The notes beneath the pieces are model-generated. The model searched no databases, was not told the DNA's origin, and saw only the letters and a list, made by a program, of their open reading frames with translations. DNA of 13,819 nt. Source: Ekhidna sp. (GTDB taxonomy: Bacteria > Bacteroidota > Bacteroidia > Cytophagales > Cyclobacteriaceae). The position numbers and the translations under genes are program-made. Below are positions 8,189 through 13,507 of the stretch, in pieces. The stretch's first letter is position 1; each line of letters opens with the position of its first letter. The stretch is taken from the NCBI GenBank assembly GCA_013214445.1, contig JABSPG010000043.1, forward strand, positions 1 through 13,819. The letters are read 5' to 3'.

Positions 8189-8725
8189 ATGAGGAAAATA
8201 AAAAACGAAGAACTTAACCGTCTTACTCCCGAGCAATTCAAAAATGCTGAAAAACTCCCAGTTGTCCTGGTTATGGATGATGTCCGAAGTGCCATGAATG
8301 TCGGATCTGCTTTTCGCACTTCGGATGCTTTTTTCATTGAAAAAATATATCTGGCAGGAATTACGGCGAAACCTCCACACCGTGAAATCAACAAAACAGC
8401 CCTTGGAGCTCAAGATACAGTAAGTTGGGAGCATGTAGAATCTGTAGAGGCATGTATCGCAGACCTCAAGAACCTCAACTATCAAATAGTGGCAGTGGAA
8501 CAAGCGGATGAAAGCACTTCGCTATTGGATTTTAAGATCACTAAAGGCACAAAATATGCCTTTGTTTTTGGAAATGAAGTATTCGGTGTTAGTGATCAAA
8601 TAGTGGAAAACGCAGACACTGTTCTAGAGATCCCTCAGTATGGAACGAAGCATTCACTAAACATCTCCGTAAGCATTGGGGTGGTCCTGTGGGATTTTGT
8701 CAGCCAACAAAAAAGGCTCTCCTAA
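8189..8725 (+). CDS. TrmH/SpoU-family RNA 2'-O-methyltransferase
   Basis: A 178-residue SPOUT-class enzyme that transfers a methyl group from S-adenosylmethionine to a ribose 2'-OH of tRNA or rRNA. The three family motifs are present. Motif 1 is NVGSAFRT (37-44, with N37 and the catalytic R43). Motif 2 is FGNEVFGVS (127-135). Motif 3 is IPQYGTKHSLNISVSIGVVLW (148-168, given here as IPQYGT, then SLNISVSIG with N158), which forms the trefoil knot and cofactor pocket. There is no separate N-terminal RNA-binding domain, as in short TrmH-like proteins, so the target cannot be told from sequence; tRNA position 18 is one option. TTAGGA lies before the ATG. Its 3' end runs into the bidirectional terminator. 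Confidence 0.92.
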   Translation: MRKIKNEELNRLTPEQFKNAEKLPVVLVMDDVRSAMNVGSAFRTSDAFFIEKIYLAGITAKPPHREINKTALGAQDTVSWEHVESVEACIADLKNLNYQIVAVEQADESTSLLDFKITKGTKYAFVFGNEVFGVSDQIVENADTVLEIPQYGTKHSLNISVSIGVVLWDFVSQQKRLS

Positions 8726-8740
8726 TTGGAAAGCCTTTTT
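8710..8740. terminator. bidirectional intrinsic terminator
   Basis: AAAAAGGCT (8710-8718) pairs with AGCCTTTTT (8732-8740); after one mismatch, TCC pairs with GGA around TAATT. The T tract on the plus strand ends the methyltransferase transcript (its stop codon lies in the loop). The mirrored T tract on the minus strand ends the ferritin-side transcript, whose last ORF stops at 8742. Confidence 0.85.
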
Positions 8741-8741
8741 A

Positions 8742-8840
8742 CTATTTTCTTTTAAATGATTCTATTCCAAAGTATCGCCATGACAACCAGAGTGCCCAAA
8801 AGGAAATCAGGAAAAAGACGATCAGTTGGAAGGTAGTCAT
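8742..8840 (-). CDS. 32-residue single-span membrane miniprotein
   Basis: ATG at 8840-8838 lies 12 nt after the ferritin stop, with AAAAGAGA upstream as a weak ribosome site. The stop ends 1 nt before the shared terminator. The product begins MTTFQLIVFFLISFWALWLS, a single hydrophobic segment (~4-20) rich in Phe and Trp, and ends in a charged tail (ESFKRK). The Arg/Lys-rich C-terminus predicts the tail inside and the N-terminus outside, by the positive-inside rule. No cysteine or histidine is present, so it is unlike the FeoB-associated Cys-rich family. I do not recognise it. The tight fit between the ferritin stop and the terminator is the main argument that it is real. If so, it may tether or accompany ferritin at the membrane, which is inference. 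Confidence 0.5.
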   Translation of the reverse strand: MTTFQLIVFFLISFWALWLSWRYFGIESFKRK

Positions 8841-8852
8841 TCGTAATCTCTT

Positions 8853-9380
8853 TTAAGCTGGATCGTACTCCAGACCTAAGATTCGCTCTTCGAACATGCC
8901 AAGTGCAATTTTATCTTCACCTAGCACATCAAACATCTCGAGAGCTCTCCTAGCAATGTACTCCTCCTCTATTTGCTCCTGAACGAACCAACGCATAAAT
9001 TCTTCTGTGGCGATATCGTTGTACTTTCTACACTCTCCTACGATTTCATGAATCGCATCTGATACCGCGATTTCATGCTCCAAAGCTTTCTCAAATACCT
9101 CTCTCAATGTGCCAAAATCATGTTGCGTTTCTCCCACAGTTGGCGAAACCGCATCGCACTCCATGTCACACAAATAATGGAACAACTTCAGTTGGTGCTT
9201 CCTTTCCTCGTCGGATTGCTTGAAGAAGAAATCAGCACTGTTATCGTATCCTCTCACATCGCACCAAGCCGCCATCGCCAGGTATGCTGCAGAAGAATGC
9301 GCCTCCATTTTGATCTGACGGTTGATGATAGCCACGATCTCTTCCTTCAAAACATGGTGTCTTCTAAGTATATCTTTCAT
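8853..9380 (-). CDS. ftnA: ferritin (FtnA-type, non-haem)
   Basis: A 175-residue four-helix-bundle ferritin. It oxidises Fe(II) at a dinuclear centre and stores Fe(III) mineral in a 24-subunit shell in the cytoplasm. Ferroxidase ligands by comparison with E. coli FtnA are E26 (KMEAHSSAAYL), E59 and H62 (SDEERKH), E103 (LEHE), Q136 and E139 (VQEQIEEE); the conserved Tyr is Y33. The haem-binding Met of bacterioferritin is not evident. AGGA stands 9 nt before the ATG. The gene is 36 bp downstream of the 111-residue ORF on the same strand and is followed after 12 nt by the 32-residue membrane ORF, so it probably shares the transcript that starts opposite feoA. No own operator of the ATTTAGA type lies in the 36-bp gap. 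Confidence 0.95.
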   Translation of the reverse strand: MKDILRRHHVLKEEIVAIINRQIKMEAHSSAAYLAMAAWCDVRGYDNSADFFFKQSDEERKHQLKLFHYLCDMECDAVSPTVGETQHDFGTLREVFEKALEHEIAVSDAIHEIVGECRKYNDIATEEFMRWFVQEQIEEEYIARRALEMFDVLGEDKIALGMFEERILGLEYDPA

Positions 9381-9416
9381 ATGAATTCCTATTTATTAAG
9401 CTGTTTCACTTAACCA

Positions 9417-9752
9417 TCAGAAGTTGAAAACGTTTTTTCGAAGTATCTTCTGAATGGCACTATTGAGTGCTAAGGTATCGAACGTTCCGTTTAGAAGCTC
9501 TCTAAATTGCAGTATCTGACGAAGGCTAAGTACAAGGAAACGGTCACAGTGTGGGAGCTCTATCACCTCTATATCAGGAGCAGAACTTTCTAACAGCTCC
9601 AAAATATCTAATGACATGATCTTCTTTCTGAATGCAAAAAGCTCACAGAGCTTGAAAGAAATTTCTTCCTGCTCAAAGGTCAGTAAGAAACGATCTGTCT
9701 GCTCGCACTGGGCGATTGAGGTTTCCTTTATTCTAAAAATCTCTTCCTGCAT
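9417..9752 (-). CDS. hypothetical 111-residue protein with apparent internal duplication
   Basis: I do not recognise a characterised family. The protein is soluble and Leu/Phe-rich. Two halves appear related with a 50-residue offset: D20-R-F-L23 matches D70-R-F-L73, I31/L81, F33/F83, K34/R84 and F41/F91 align, and a cysteine precedes each DRFL (C16 and C69). This suggests an ancient duplication or a pseudo-symmetric fold. The start at 9752 overlaps the last 20 nt of the 61-residue ORF upstream, in another frame, which points to translational coupling; there is no good Shine-Dalgarno site. It sits between the Cys-rich ORF and ferritin in the arm opposite feoAB, so an iron-linked role is plausible by context only. 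It may belong to a Bacteroidota-specific family of unknown function. Confidence 0.8.
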   Translation of the reverse strand: MQEEIFRIKETSIAQCEQTDRFLLTFEQEEISFKLCELFAFRKKIMSLDILELLESSAPDIEVIELPHCDRFLVLSLRQILQFRELLNGTFDTLALNSAIQKILRKNVFNF

Positions 9753-9918
9753 TTTGACACATTGCGTATAGCGTAGGGCATGATTTGCAGTATTTTCCTT
9801 TCTTCTTCATGTATTTGAAGCAACACTCCTTTTTAAGTTTCTTTCCCTTCTTTTTCTTTTTTTGAAGGTGCTCAGCGTAAAGCTTCGAAACCGGAAGTTG
9901 TTCGGGAATACTACTCAT
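9733..9918 (-). CDS. small Lys- and Cys-rich protein, 61 residues
   Basis: The first gene of the ferritin-side arm. The start is ATG at 9918-9916; the codon before it is TTG, so a one-residue longer form is possible. The middle is strongly basic (five lysines in a row, 16 lysines in all). It is followed by a cysteine group, ECCFKYMKKKGKYCKSCP and then a further Cys, giving CC, a C-x2-C pair and one more, a pattern able to bind a metal or iron-sulfur cluster. There is no signal peptide or membrane segment. Its ATG is only 11 nt from an ATTTAGA-N5-TCTAAAT palindrome, so binding there would block its expression. It overlaps the next ORF by 20 nt. The family is not recognised; possible roles are a small metal sensor, a chaperone or a nucleic-acid binder. 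Confidence 0.75.
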   Translation of the reverse strand: MSSIPEQLPVSKLYAEHLQKKKKKGKKLKKECCFKYMKKKGKYCKSCPTLYAMCQNAGRDF

Positions 9919-9929
9919 CAATGCTTCTT

Positions 9930-9948
9930 ATTTAGATAGATTCTAAAT
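9930..9948. promoter_or_regulatory. operator-like palindrome 1, ferritin-side
   Basis: ATTTAGA-tagat-TCTAAAT, a perfect 7-5-7 interrupted palindrome of 19 bp (21 bp with one more flanking T-A pair). The half-site and spacing resemble DtxR/MntR-type operators (TTTAGG-like arms) more than the GATAAT units of Fur. It ends 11 nt before the ATG of the 61-residue Cys-rich gene. The protein that binds it is not in the window. Confidence 0.72.
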
Positions 9949-9989
9949 AGATTGCAAACCTAATATTGACAGCTCGATTAAGCAAGCTT

Positions 9990-10008
9990 ATTTAGACTGA
10001 TTCTAAAT
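9990..10008. promoter_or_regulatory. operator-like palindrome 2, feoA-side
   Basis: ATTTAGA-ctgat-TCTAAAT has the same arms as palindrome 1, and 3 of 5 spacer bases are the same (..gat). Centres are 9939 and 9999, 60 bp apart. TTG (9966-9968), 20 bp, TATTTAGA (9989-9996) could be the feoA promoter with the palindrome covering its -7 region; another -7 candidate is GATTTTTG at 10009-10016. Either way the site is placed to repress feoAB when metal is plentiful. Confidence 0.72.
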
Positions 10009-10109
10009 GATTTTTGTCAGGTTTCGTCCTTACTAGTAATTGCTTCTCGAGTGTTGTCCGCATGATCTCAAGTACTGTATATAGTCAAAAATTCTTCAAT
10101 CAACTAGGT

Positions 10110-10346
10110 ATGCTAAAACTCTCAGCTGTAAAGTCTTTTCCTGTCGACTGCTTAGTCAAAAGCATCTCAGATGACGAACTAAAGGATCGACTTTACGAAA
10201 TGGGCATCTTTCCAGGCCAATCGATCAGACTTCTGAAAAAGGCTCCTTTTGGAGATCCCTTTATGATCTCCGTAGACGACAGCTATTTGATGTTGCGGTT
10301 GAACGAAGCTGATCTGATCTCAGTTGAAATGGTCGAGAAATCATGA
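10110..10346 (+). CDS. feoA: ferrous iron transport protein FeoA
   Basis: A 78-residue SH3-like FeoA, a cytoplasmic partner that supports FeoB-driven Fe(II) uptake. Family marks are the D-x2-LK-x-RLYEMGIFPGQSIRLLKKAPFGDP core, the PFMISVDDSYLMLR strand pair and the ending NEADLISVEMV. I chose ATG 10110 because it gives the usual FeoA length and begins just before the first strand. Upstream in-frame starts (TTG 10014, ATG 10062) would add 16-32 residues unlike FeoA and would run into the operator. The leader from the probable promoter is then about 100 nt. Its TGA overlaps the feoB ATG (ATGA), showing coupling. Confidence 0.92.
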   Translation: MLKLSAVKSFPVDCLVKSISDDELKDRLYEMGIFPGQSIRLLKKAPFGDPFMISVDDSYLMLRLNEADLISVEMVEKS

Positions 10347-12211
10347 GAAAAATCGCATTAGTAGGAAATCCCAATGTAGGAAAAAGCACCCTTTTTAATA
10401 AGTTAACAGGACTAAATCAGCATGTCGGAAACTACCCAGGAGTTACCGTTGACAAGAAGTATGGAATTACCAGCATCAATGGTGAGAAGTATGAAATTGT
10501 GGATTTACCGGGTGTCTACAGCATCAACCCCAAAAGTGAAGATGAGCGGATTGTCTACGAATACCTGACCAAAAAATCAGATATTGACTTAGTGGTGGTC
10601 ATCGCTGACGCGTTGAACTTAGAAAGAAACCTTGTTCTTTTCTCACAAATCTATGATTTGAATCTACCAATCATGTTGGTAGTCAATCGCATAGACATGA
10701 AAGGTGCTTCAAAAATCGACCCCTATGATTTGAGCCGACTTTTGGGTGGCATTCCAGTAGCAGCAATTAATGCTCGAACTGGAGATTTGAAGGATCTGAA
10801 GGATCAGATTGGCGGCTTTGAACGCCCTGACCAATGGCAACAATTTTATACAAAGACCGAAGAAGACAACTATGAAAAGGAAATAGAAGAACGCTTCGCT
10901 ATAGTTAGAAAGCTGCTTAAGTTTTTGAAAAAGGAATCGAAAGAAGCCTCTTCTATCACAAATAAACTGGACCAAATATTGGTTCACAGATTCTTTGGAT
11001 ACGGAATATTTATTGGGATTCTGTTCCTTATTTTCCAATTTCTTTATGCATTCGCCAATGTTCCGATGGATTTGATAGATTCCTTCTTTGGCGTGGCAAG
11101 TGGATTTGTGTCTGATTTTCTGCCAGCCGGACCTGTGAGTGCTTTGCTAGCGGAAGGAATCATTCCCGGTATTGGAGGTGTAGTTATTTTCATCCCACAA
11201 ATTGCGCTTCTGTTTCTATTCCTTACCATTCTAGAAGAAACTGGCTACATGACCCGAGCAGTTTTTCTAATGGATAAGCTCATGAGACCTTTTGGGTTAC
11301 ATGGCAAAAGTGTGGTCCCTTTGATGTCTGGAGTGGCTTGTGCTATTCCTGGCATTATGGCTGCCCGATCCATCGATCAACCTAAAGAAAGATTGATTAC
11401 GATACTTGTCACGCCTCTCATGAGCTGCTCCGCTAGACTTCCCGTTTATATTTTGTTAATCACCTTAACGGTACCTGATCAGCAGATTGCAGGTTTTATC
11501 AATTTACAAGGATTGGTATTGTTAGGAATGTACTTGCTCGGACTAATAGCAGCATTACTATTTGGTATGCTATTCAAATTCATTTTGAAAACTGAATCTA
11601 AGAGTTTCCTAATCATGGAGATGCCTCAGTATCAAGTTCCATACCTCAAAAACGTGCTATTTAATGTCTATGAGAAAAGTAAAGCTTTTGTTTGGGGCGC
11701 TGGGCGAATAATCATTGCATTATCGATCATCTTATGGGTATTGGGATCCTATGGTCCAGACTCTTTTGGCAATGACAAATCAGAAGAGCTTATTTCGCAG
11801 ACAGCTCTTGAATCTTCTTTTATTGGGATCGCCGGCCAACAGATCGAGCCTGTCATTGAGCCTTTAGGATATGACTGGAAAATTGGCATTGCTCTTATCA
11901 CCTCCTTTGCTGCAAGGGAAGTATTTGTAAGCACCATGGCCACCATCTATAGTATAGACAATGAAGAAGATGAGGCCTCTCTGTTGCAGCGGATGAATCA
12001 GGAAGTCGATGCATACACAGGAGAGAAGCGATATGGCTTAGCTACAGGTATCTCATTGATGATTTTCTATGCATTTGCCATGCAATGCATGAGCACGCTT
12101 GCCATAACAAAAAGAGAAACCAAAACGTGGAAATGGCCCTTAATTCAGTTTGGCTACATGACTACTCTGGCATACGTTAGTTCCTTAATCGTTTATCAGC
12201 TACTCGCATGA
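10343..12211 (+). CDS. feoB: ferrous iron transporter FeoB
   Basis: A 622-residue inner-membrane Fe(II) transporter with a cytosolic N-terminal GTPase. G motifs: G1 GNPNVGKS (8-15), G2 T35 in NYPGVTVD, G3 DLPG (54-57), G4 NRID (115-118), G5 near INARTGD. A helical switch region follows (~165-210). The membrane part starts near 215 and carries two Gate repeats, with conserved C333 (GVACAIPGIMAARSI) and C362 (PLMSCSARLPVY). The FeoB C-terminal part includes FAAREVFVSTMATIYS and MQCMSTLAITKRET. It is shorter than the ~700-770 residues of many bacterial FeoB proteins, mainly through a short linker and no C-terminal extension; no motif is missing. It overlaps feoA upstream and the Cys-rich ORF downstream by 4 nt each. 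Confidence 0.97.
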   Translation: MRKIALVGNPNVGKSTLFNKLTGLNQHVGNYPGVTVDKKYGITSINGEKYEIVDLPGVYSINPKSEDERIVYEYLTKKSDIDLVVVIADALNLERNLVLFSQIYDLNLPIMLVVNRIDMKGASKIDPYDLSRLLGGIPVAAINARTGDLKDLKDQIGGFERPDQWQQFYTKTEEDNYEKEIEERFAIVRKLLKFLKKESKEASSITNKLDQILVHRFFGYGIFIGILFLIFQFLYAFANVPMDLIDSFFGVASGFVSDFLPAGPVSALLAEGIIPGIGGVVIFIPQIALLFLFLTILEETGYMTRAVFLMDKLMRPFGLHGKSVVPLMSGVACAIPGIMAARSIDQPKERLITILVTPLMSCSARLPVYILLITLTVPDQQIAGFINLQGLVLLGMYLLGLIAALLFGMLFKFILKTESKSFLIMEMPQYQVPYLKNVLFNVYEKSKAFVWGAGRIIIALSIILWVLGSYGPDSFGNDKSEELISQTALESSFIGIAGQQIEPVIEPLGYDWKIGIALITSFAAREVFVSTMATIYSIDNEEDEASLLQRMNQEVDAYTGEKRYGLATGISLMIFYAFAMQCMSTLAITKRETKTWKWPLIQFGYMTTLAYVSSLIVYQLLA

Positions 12212-12324
12212 TTCAATTTACCATCATTGCACTTTTGTTTGCCTACTCTTGCTACTTTCTAATTAGGAGCTTTATTGGACCTTCAGTTTCTAAGAACGAA
12301 TCTTGTGCTAAGTGTGGTAAGTAG
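12208..12324 (+). CDS. FeoB-associated Cys-rich membrane protein, 38 residues
   Basis: The start ATG overlaps the feoB stop (ATGA at 12208-12211), typical of translational coupling. Residues ~3-23 form one membrane span (MIQFTIIALLFAYSCYFLIR), containing C15. The short tail ends in SCAKCGK, a C33-x2-C36 pair. Layout, size and position match the FeoB-associated Cys-rich membrane protein family that follows feoB in many Bacteroidota and Firmicutes. It is thought to play an accessory, FeoC-like part; the exact role is not known. The Cys pair probably lies on the cytosolic side and could bind Fe(II) or act in redox chemistry (inference). No clear terminator follows; a weak GCTA/TAGC stem plus TTTTT at 12326-12330 is the only sign. 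Confidence 0.85.
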   Translation: MIQFTIIALLFAYSCYFLIRSFIGPSVSKNESCAKCGK

Positions 12325-12347
12325 CTTTTTGGTGCTCAGAAGAGAAG

Positions 12348-12383
12348 TACTGAAACCTCGACGATAACATCAAGGTTCCAGTA
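12348..12383 (-). terminator. long hairpin between converging operons
   Basis: On the minus strand TACTGGAACCTTGA (12383-12370) pairs with TCGAGGTTTCAGTA (12361-12348) over 14 bp with two G-U pairs and an 8-nt loop. The plus-strand form has two mismatches at those places, so the structure favours the minus transcript. It begins 12 nt after the lipoprotein stop. A pyrimidine-rich tract (CTTCTCTTCT) follows instead of a pure T run, so it is an atypical terminator or a 3'-end stabiliser. Confidence 0.5.
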
Positions 12384-12395
12384 AAGAATGGTCAC

Positions 12396-13064
12396 CTATT
12401 CTTGTTTCAAGAAGACAAATCGTTCCAATCTGGAAAGCTCCTTATCATCCACGTACTTACCAATTTCCTTTCGGAATTGCTCCAGGTTTTCATAAGGTCT
12501 GTATTCTTCAAATTCATGTGCCATTCTACTCCCAACACCTGGCAGAGCAAGAATATCCTCTTCCGTAGCTGAATTCAATTCAACAGGCACAAAAACATAT
12601 TGCTCATAACGAGCGACCTCTGTCTCGTCTACATATTTGCCAATCTCCCGACGAAACTGGTCCAGCTTCAAGTATGGTCTGTACTCTTCGAATTCATGGG
12701 CCATTCGATCTCCAACTCCAGGGATTAGCTTGAAGTCTTCTTCAGCTGTAGTGTTCAGGTTGAATGGTACAAATACTTTCCGGTACAAGTCCTCTTTGTC
12801 AGCTGCACCTAAATCTGCAAATAAGGAATCAAAATCATTCATGGTAAGATATGGCCTGTTTTCAACTATTGTATTGATCGTCTCCATCTCTAGACCAATG
12901 CCAGCAAGATCTTCCGCTGTAGCGAGATTTGGATTGACTACCGTGGAAACTGTTGTTTCCTCAACTTCGACCGTCTTGTCTTCTACCTCACTTGTTTCAT
13001 TTTTAACCTTCGTTTGACAAGCCGCCATTACGACTACTAGTAGACTTAATAATAGATTTTTCAT
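12396..13064 (-). CDS. lipoprotein with three helix-hairpin-helix-like repeats
   Basis: A 222-residue protein. Residues 1-15 are a lipoprotein signal and C16 (VMAAC) the lipidation site. A Glu/Thr/Val-rich linker runs to 43. Then come three units of ~60 residues: 44-101 (degenerate), 102-161 and 162-222. Units 2 and 3 repeat RMAHEFEEYRPY (120-131, 180-191) and EIGKYVD (140-146, 200-206) at an exact 60-residue period. Each starts with N-x-A/T-x-E-D-x3-(I/L)PGVG, the helix-hairpin-helix signature seen in ComEA and ComEA-like proteins, where it binds DNA backbone. It is therefore a predicted periplasmic or outer-membrane-anchored protein of unproven ligand. The units are very acidic, so DNA binding is uncertain; a protein-protein role is the alternative. 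Its ATG overlaps the stop of the four-span protein (ATGA). Confidence 0.85.
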   Translation of the reverse strand: MKNLLLSLLVVVMAACQTKVKNETSEVEDKTVEVEETTVSTVVNPNLATAEDLAGIGLEMETINTIVENRPYLTMNDFDSLFADLGAADKEDLYRKVFVPFNLNTTAEEDFKLIPGVGDRMAHEFEEYRPYLKLDQFRREIGKYVDETEVARYEQYVFVPVELNSATEEDILALPGVGSRMAHEFEEYRPYENLEQFRKEIGKYVDDKELSRLERFVFLKQE

Positions 13065-13492
13065 TGAATTTTAGATTTGTTAAATAATAAGATTTTGTAC
13101 GCGTATCCAATTGTCCCAAAAACAATCATGCTACCAGGAGCTAATGCTGGGATAGCCCCAGAAAAACTCTCAATCAAGACTGACCAAACGTCTAGGGTTG
13201 GTCTCATCTCTGCTTCGAACTCCATGTTTGCACTTAAATGCAAGTAAAAGCCTGCAATACCTGCAAATACGCATGCGATCATGAGGTAATTAAATATATA
13301 CCCCAATAATTGCCCCTGGCGTATAGAAATGACTGTAAATACTACGAGGGAGATACCAATCAAAACTATCGGTAAAAGCTGCCAAGCACTTTCATAATGA
13401 CCGATTAAGATGAGCTCAGAGGTTGTTCCAAGTGCCATGAATGCAATGGCAAAAGTCAATAGCCTAGCGAATCTGTTTGAAGGAATACTCAT
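13061..13492 (-). CDS. four-span inner-membrane protein, unknown function
   Basis: A 143-residue protein from ATG 13492; a GTG two codons upstream (13498) is an alternative start. Four hydrophobic segments lie at about 9-30, 37-58, 64-85 and 108-134. A loop of ~22 residues before the last span contains acidic residues (MEFEAEMRPTLD), and the tail is basic (FNKSKIQ). No catalytic motif or cysteine pair stands out, and I do not recognise the family. It starts 15 nt after the TonB-receptor stop and its TGA overlaps the lipoprotein ATG, so the three genes form an operon. The context suggests an envelope transport or import role linked to the receptor; this is inference. Confidence 0.8.
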   Translation of the reverse strand: MSIPSNRFARLLTFAIAFMALGTTSELILIGHYESAWQLLPIVLIGISLVVFTVISIRQGQLLGYIFNYLMIACVFAGIAGFYLHLSANMEFEAEMRPTLDVWSVLIESFSGAIPALAPGSMIVFGTIGYAYKILLFNKSKIQ

Positions 13493-13507
13493 TTGCACGT
13501 TTTATAG

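Noticed and set aside
8183..8503. Minus-strand frames opposite the methyltransferase gene
   Set aside because: They lie antisense to a protein with all three SPOUT motifs and show no features of their own.
10007..10036. Nine-codon upstream ORF in the feoA leader
   Set aside because: Too short, no ribosome site, begins within the palindrome; most likely chance.
10014..10109. N-terminal extension of FeoA from TTG 10014 or ATG 10062
   Set aside because: The added residues do not look like FeoA, the usual FeoA length fits ATG 10110, and the extension would begin inside the operator/promoter zone.
12637..13017. 126-codon plus-strand frame opposite the HhH lipoprotein
   Set aside because: It is antisense to a gene with clear signal peptide and repeats, is Ser-rich and has no ribosome site or family likeness.
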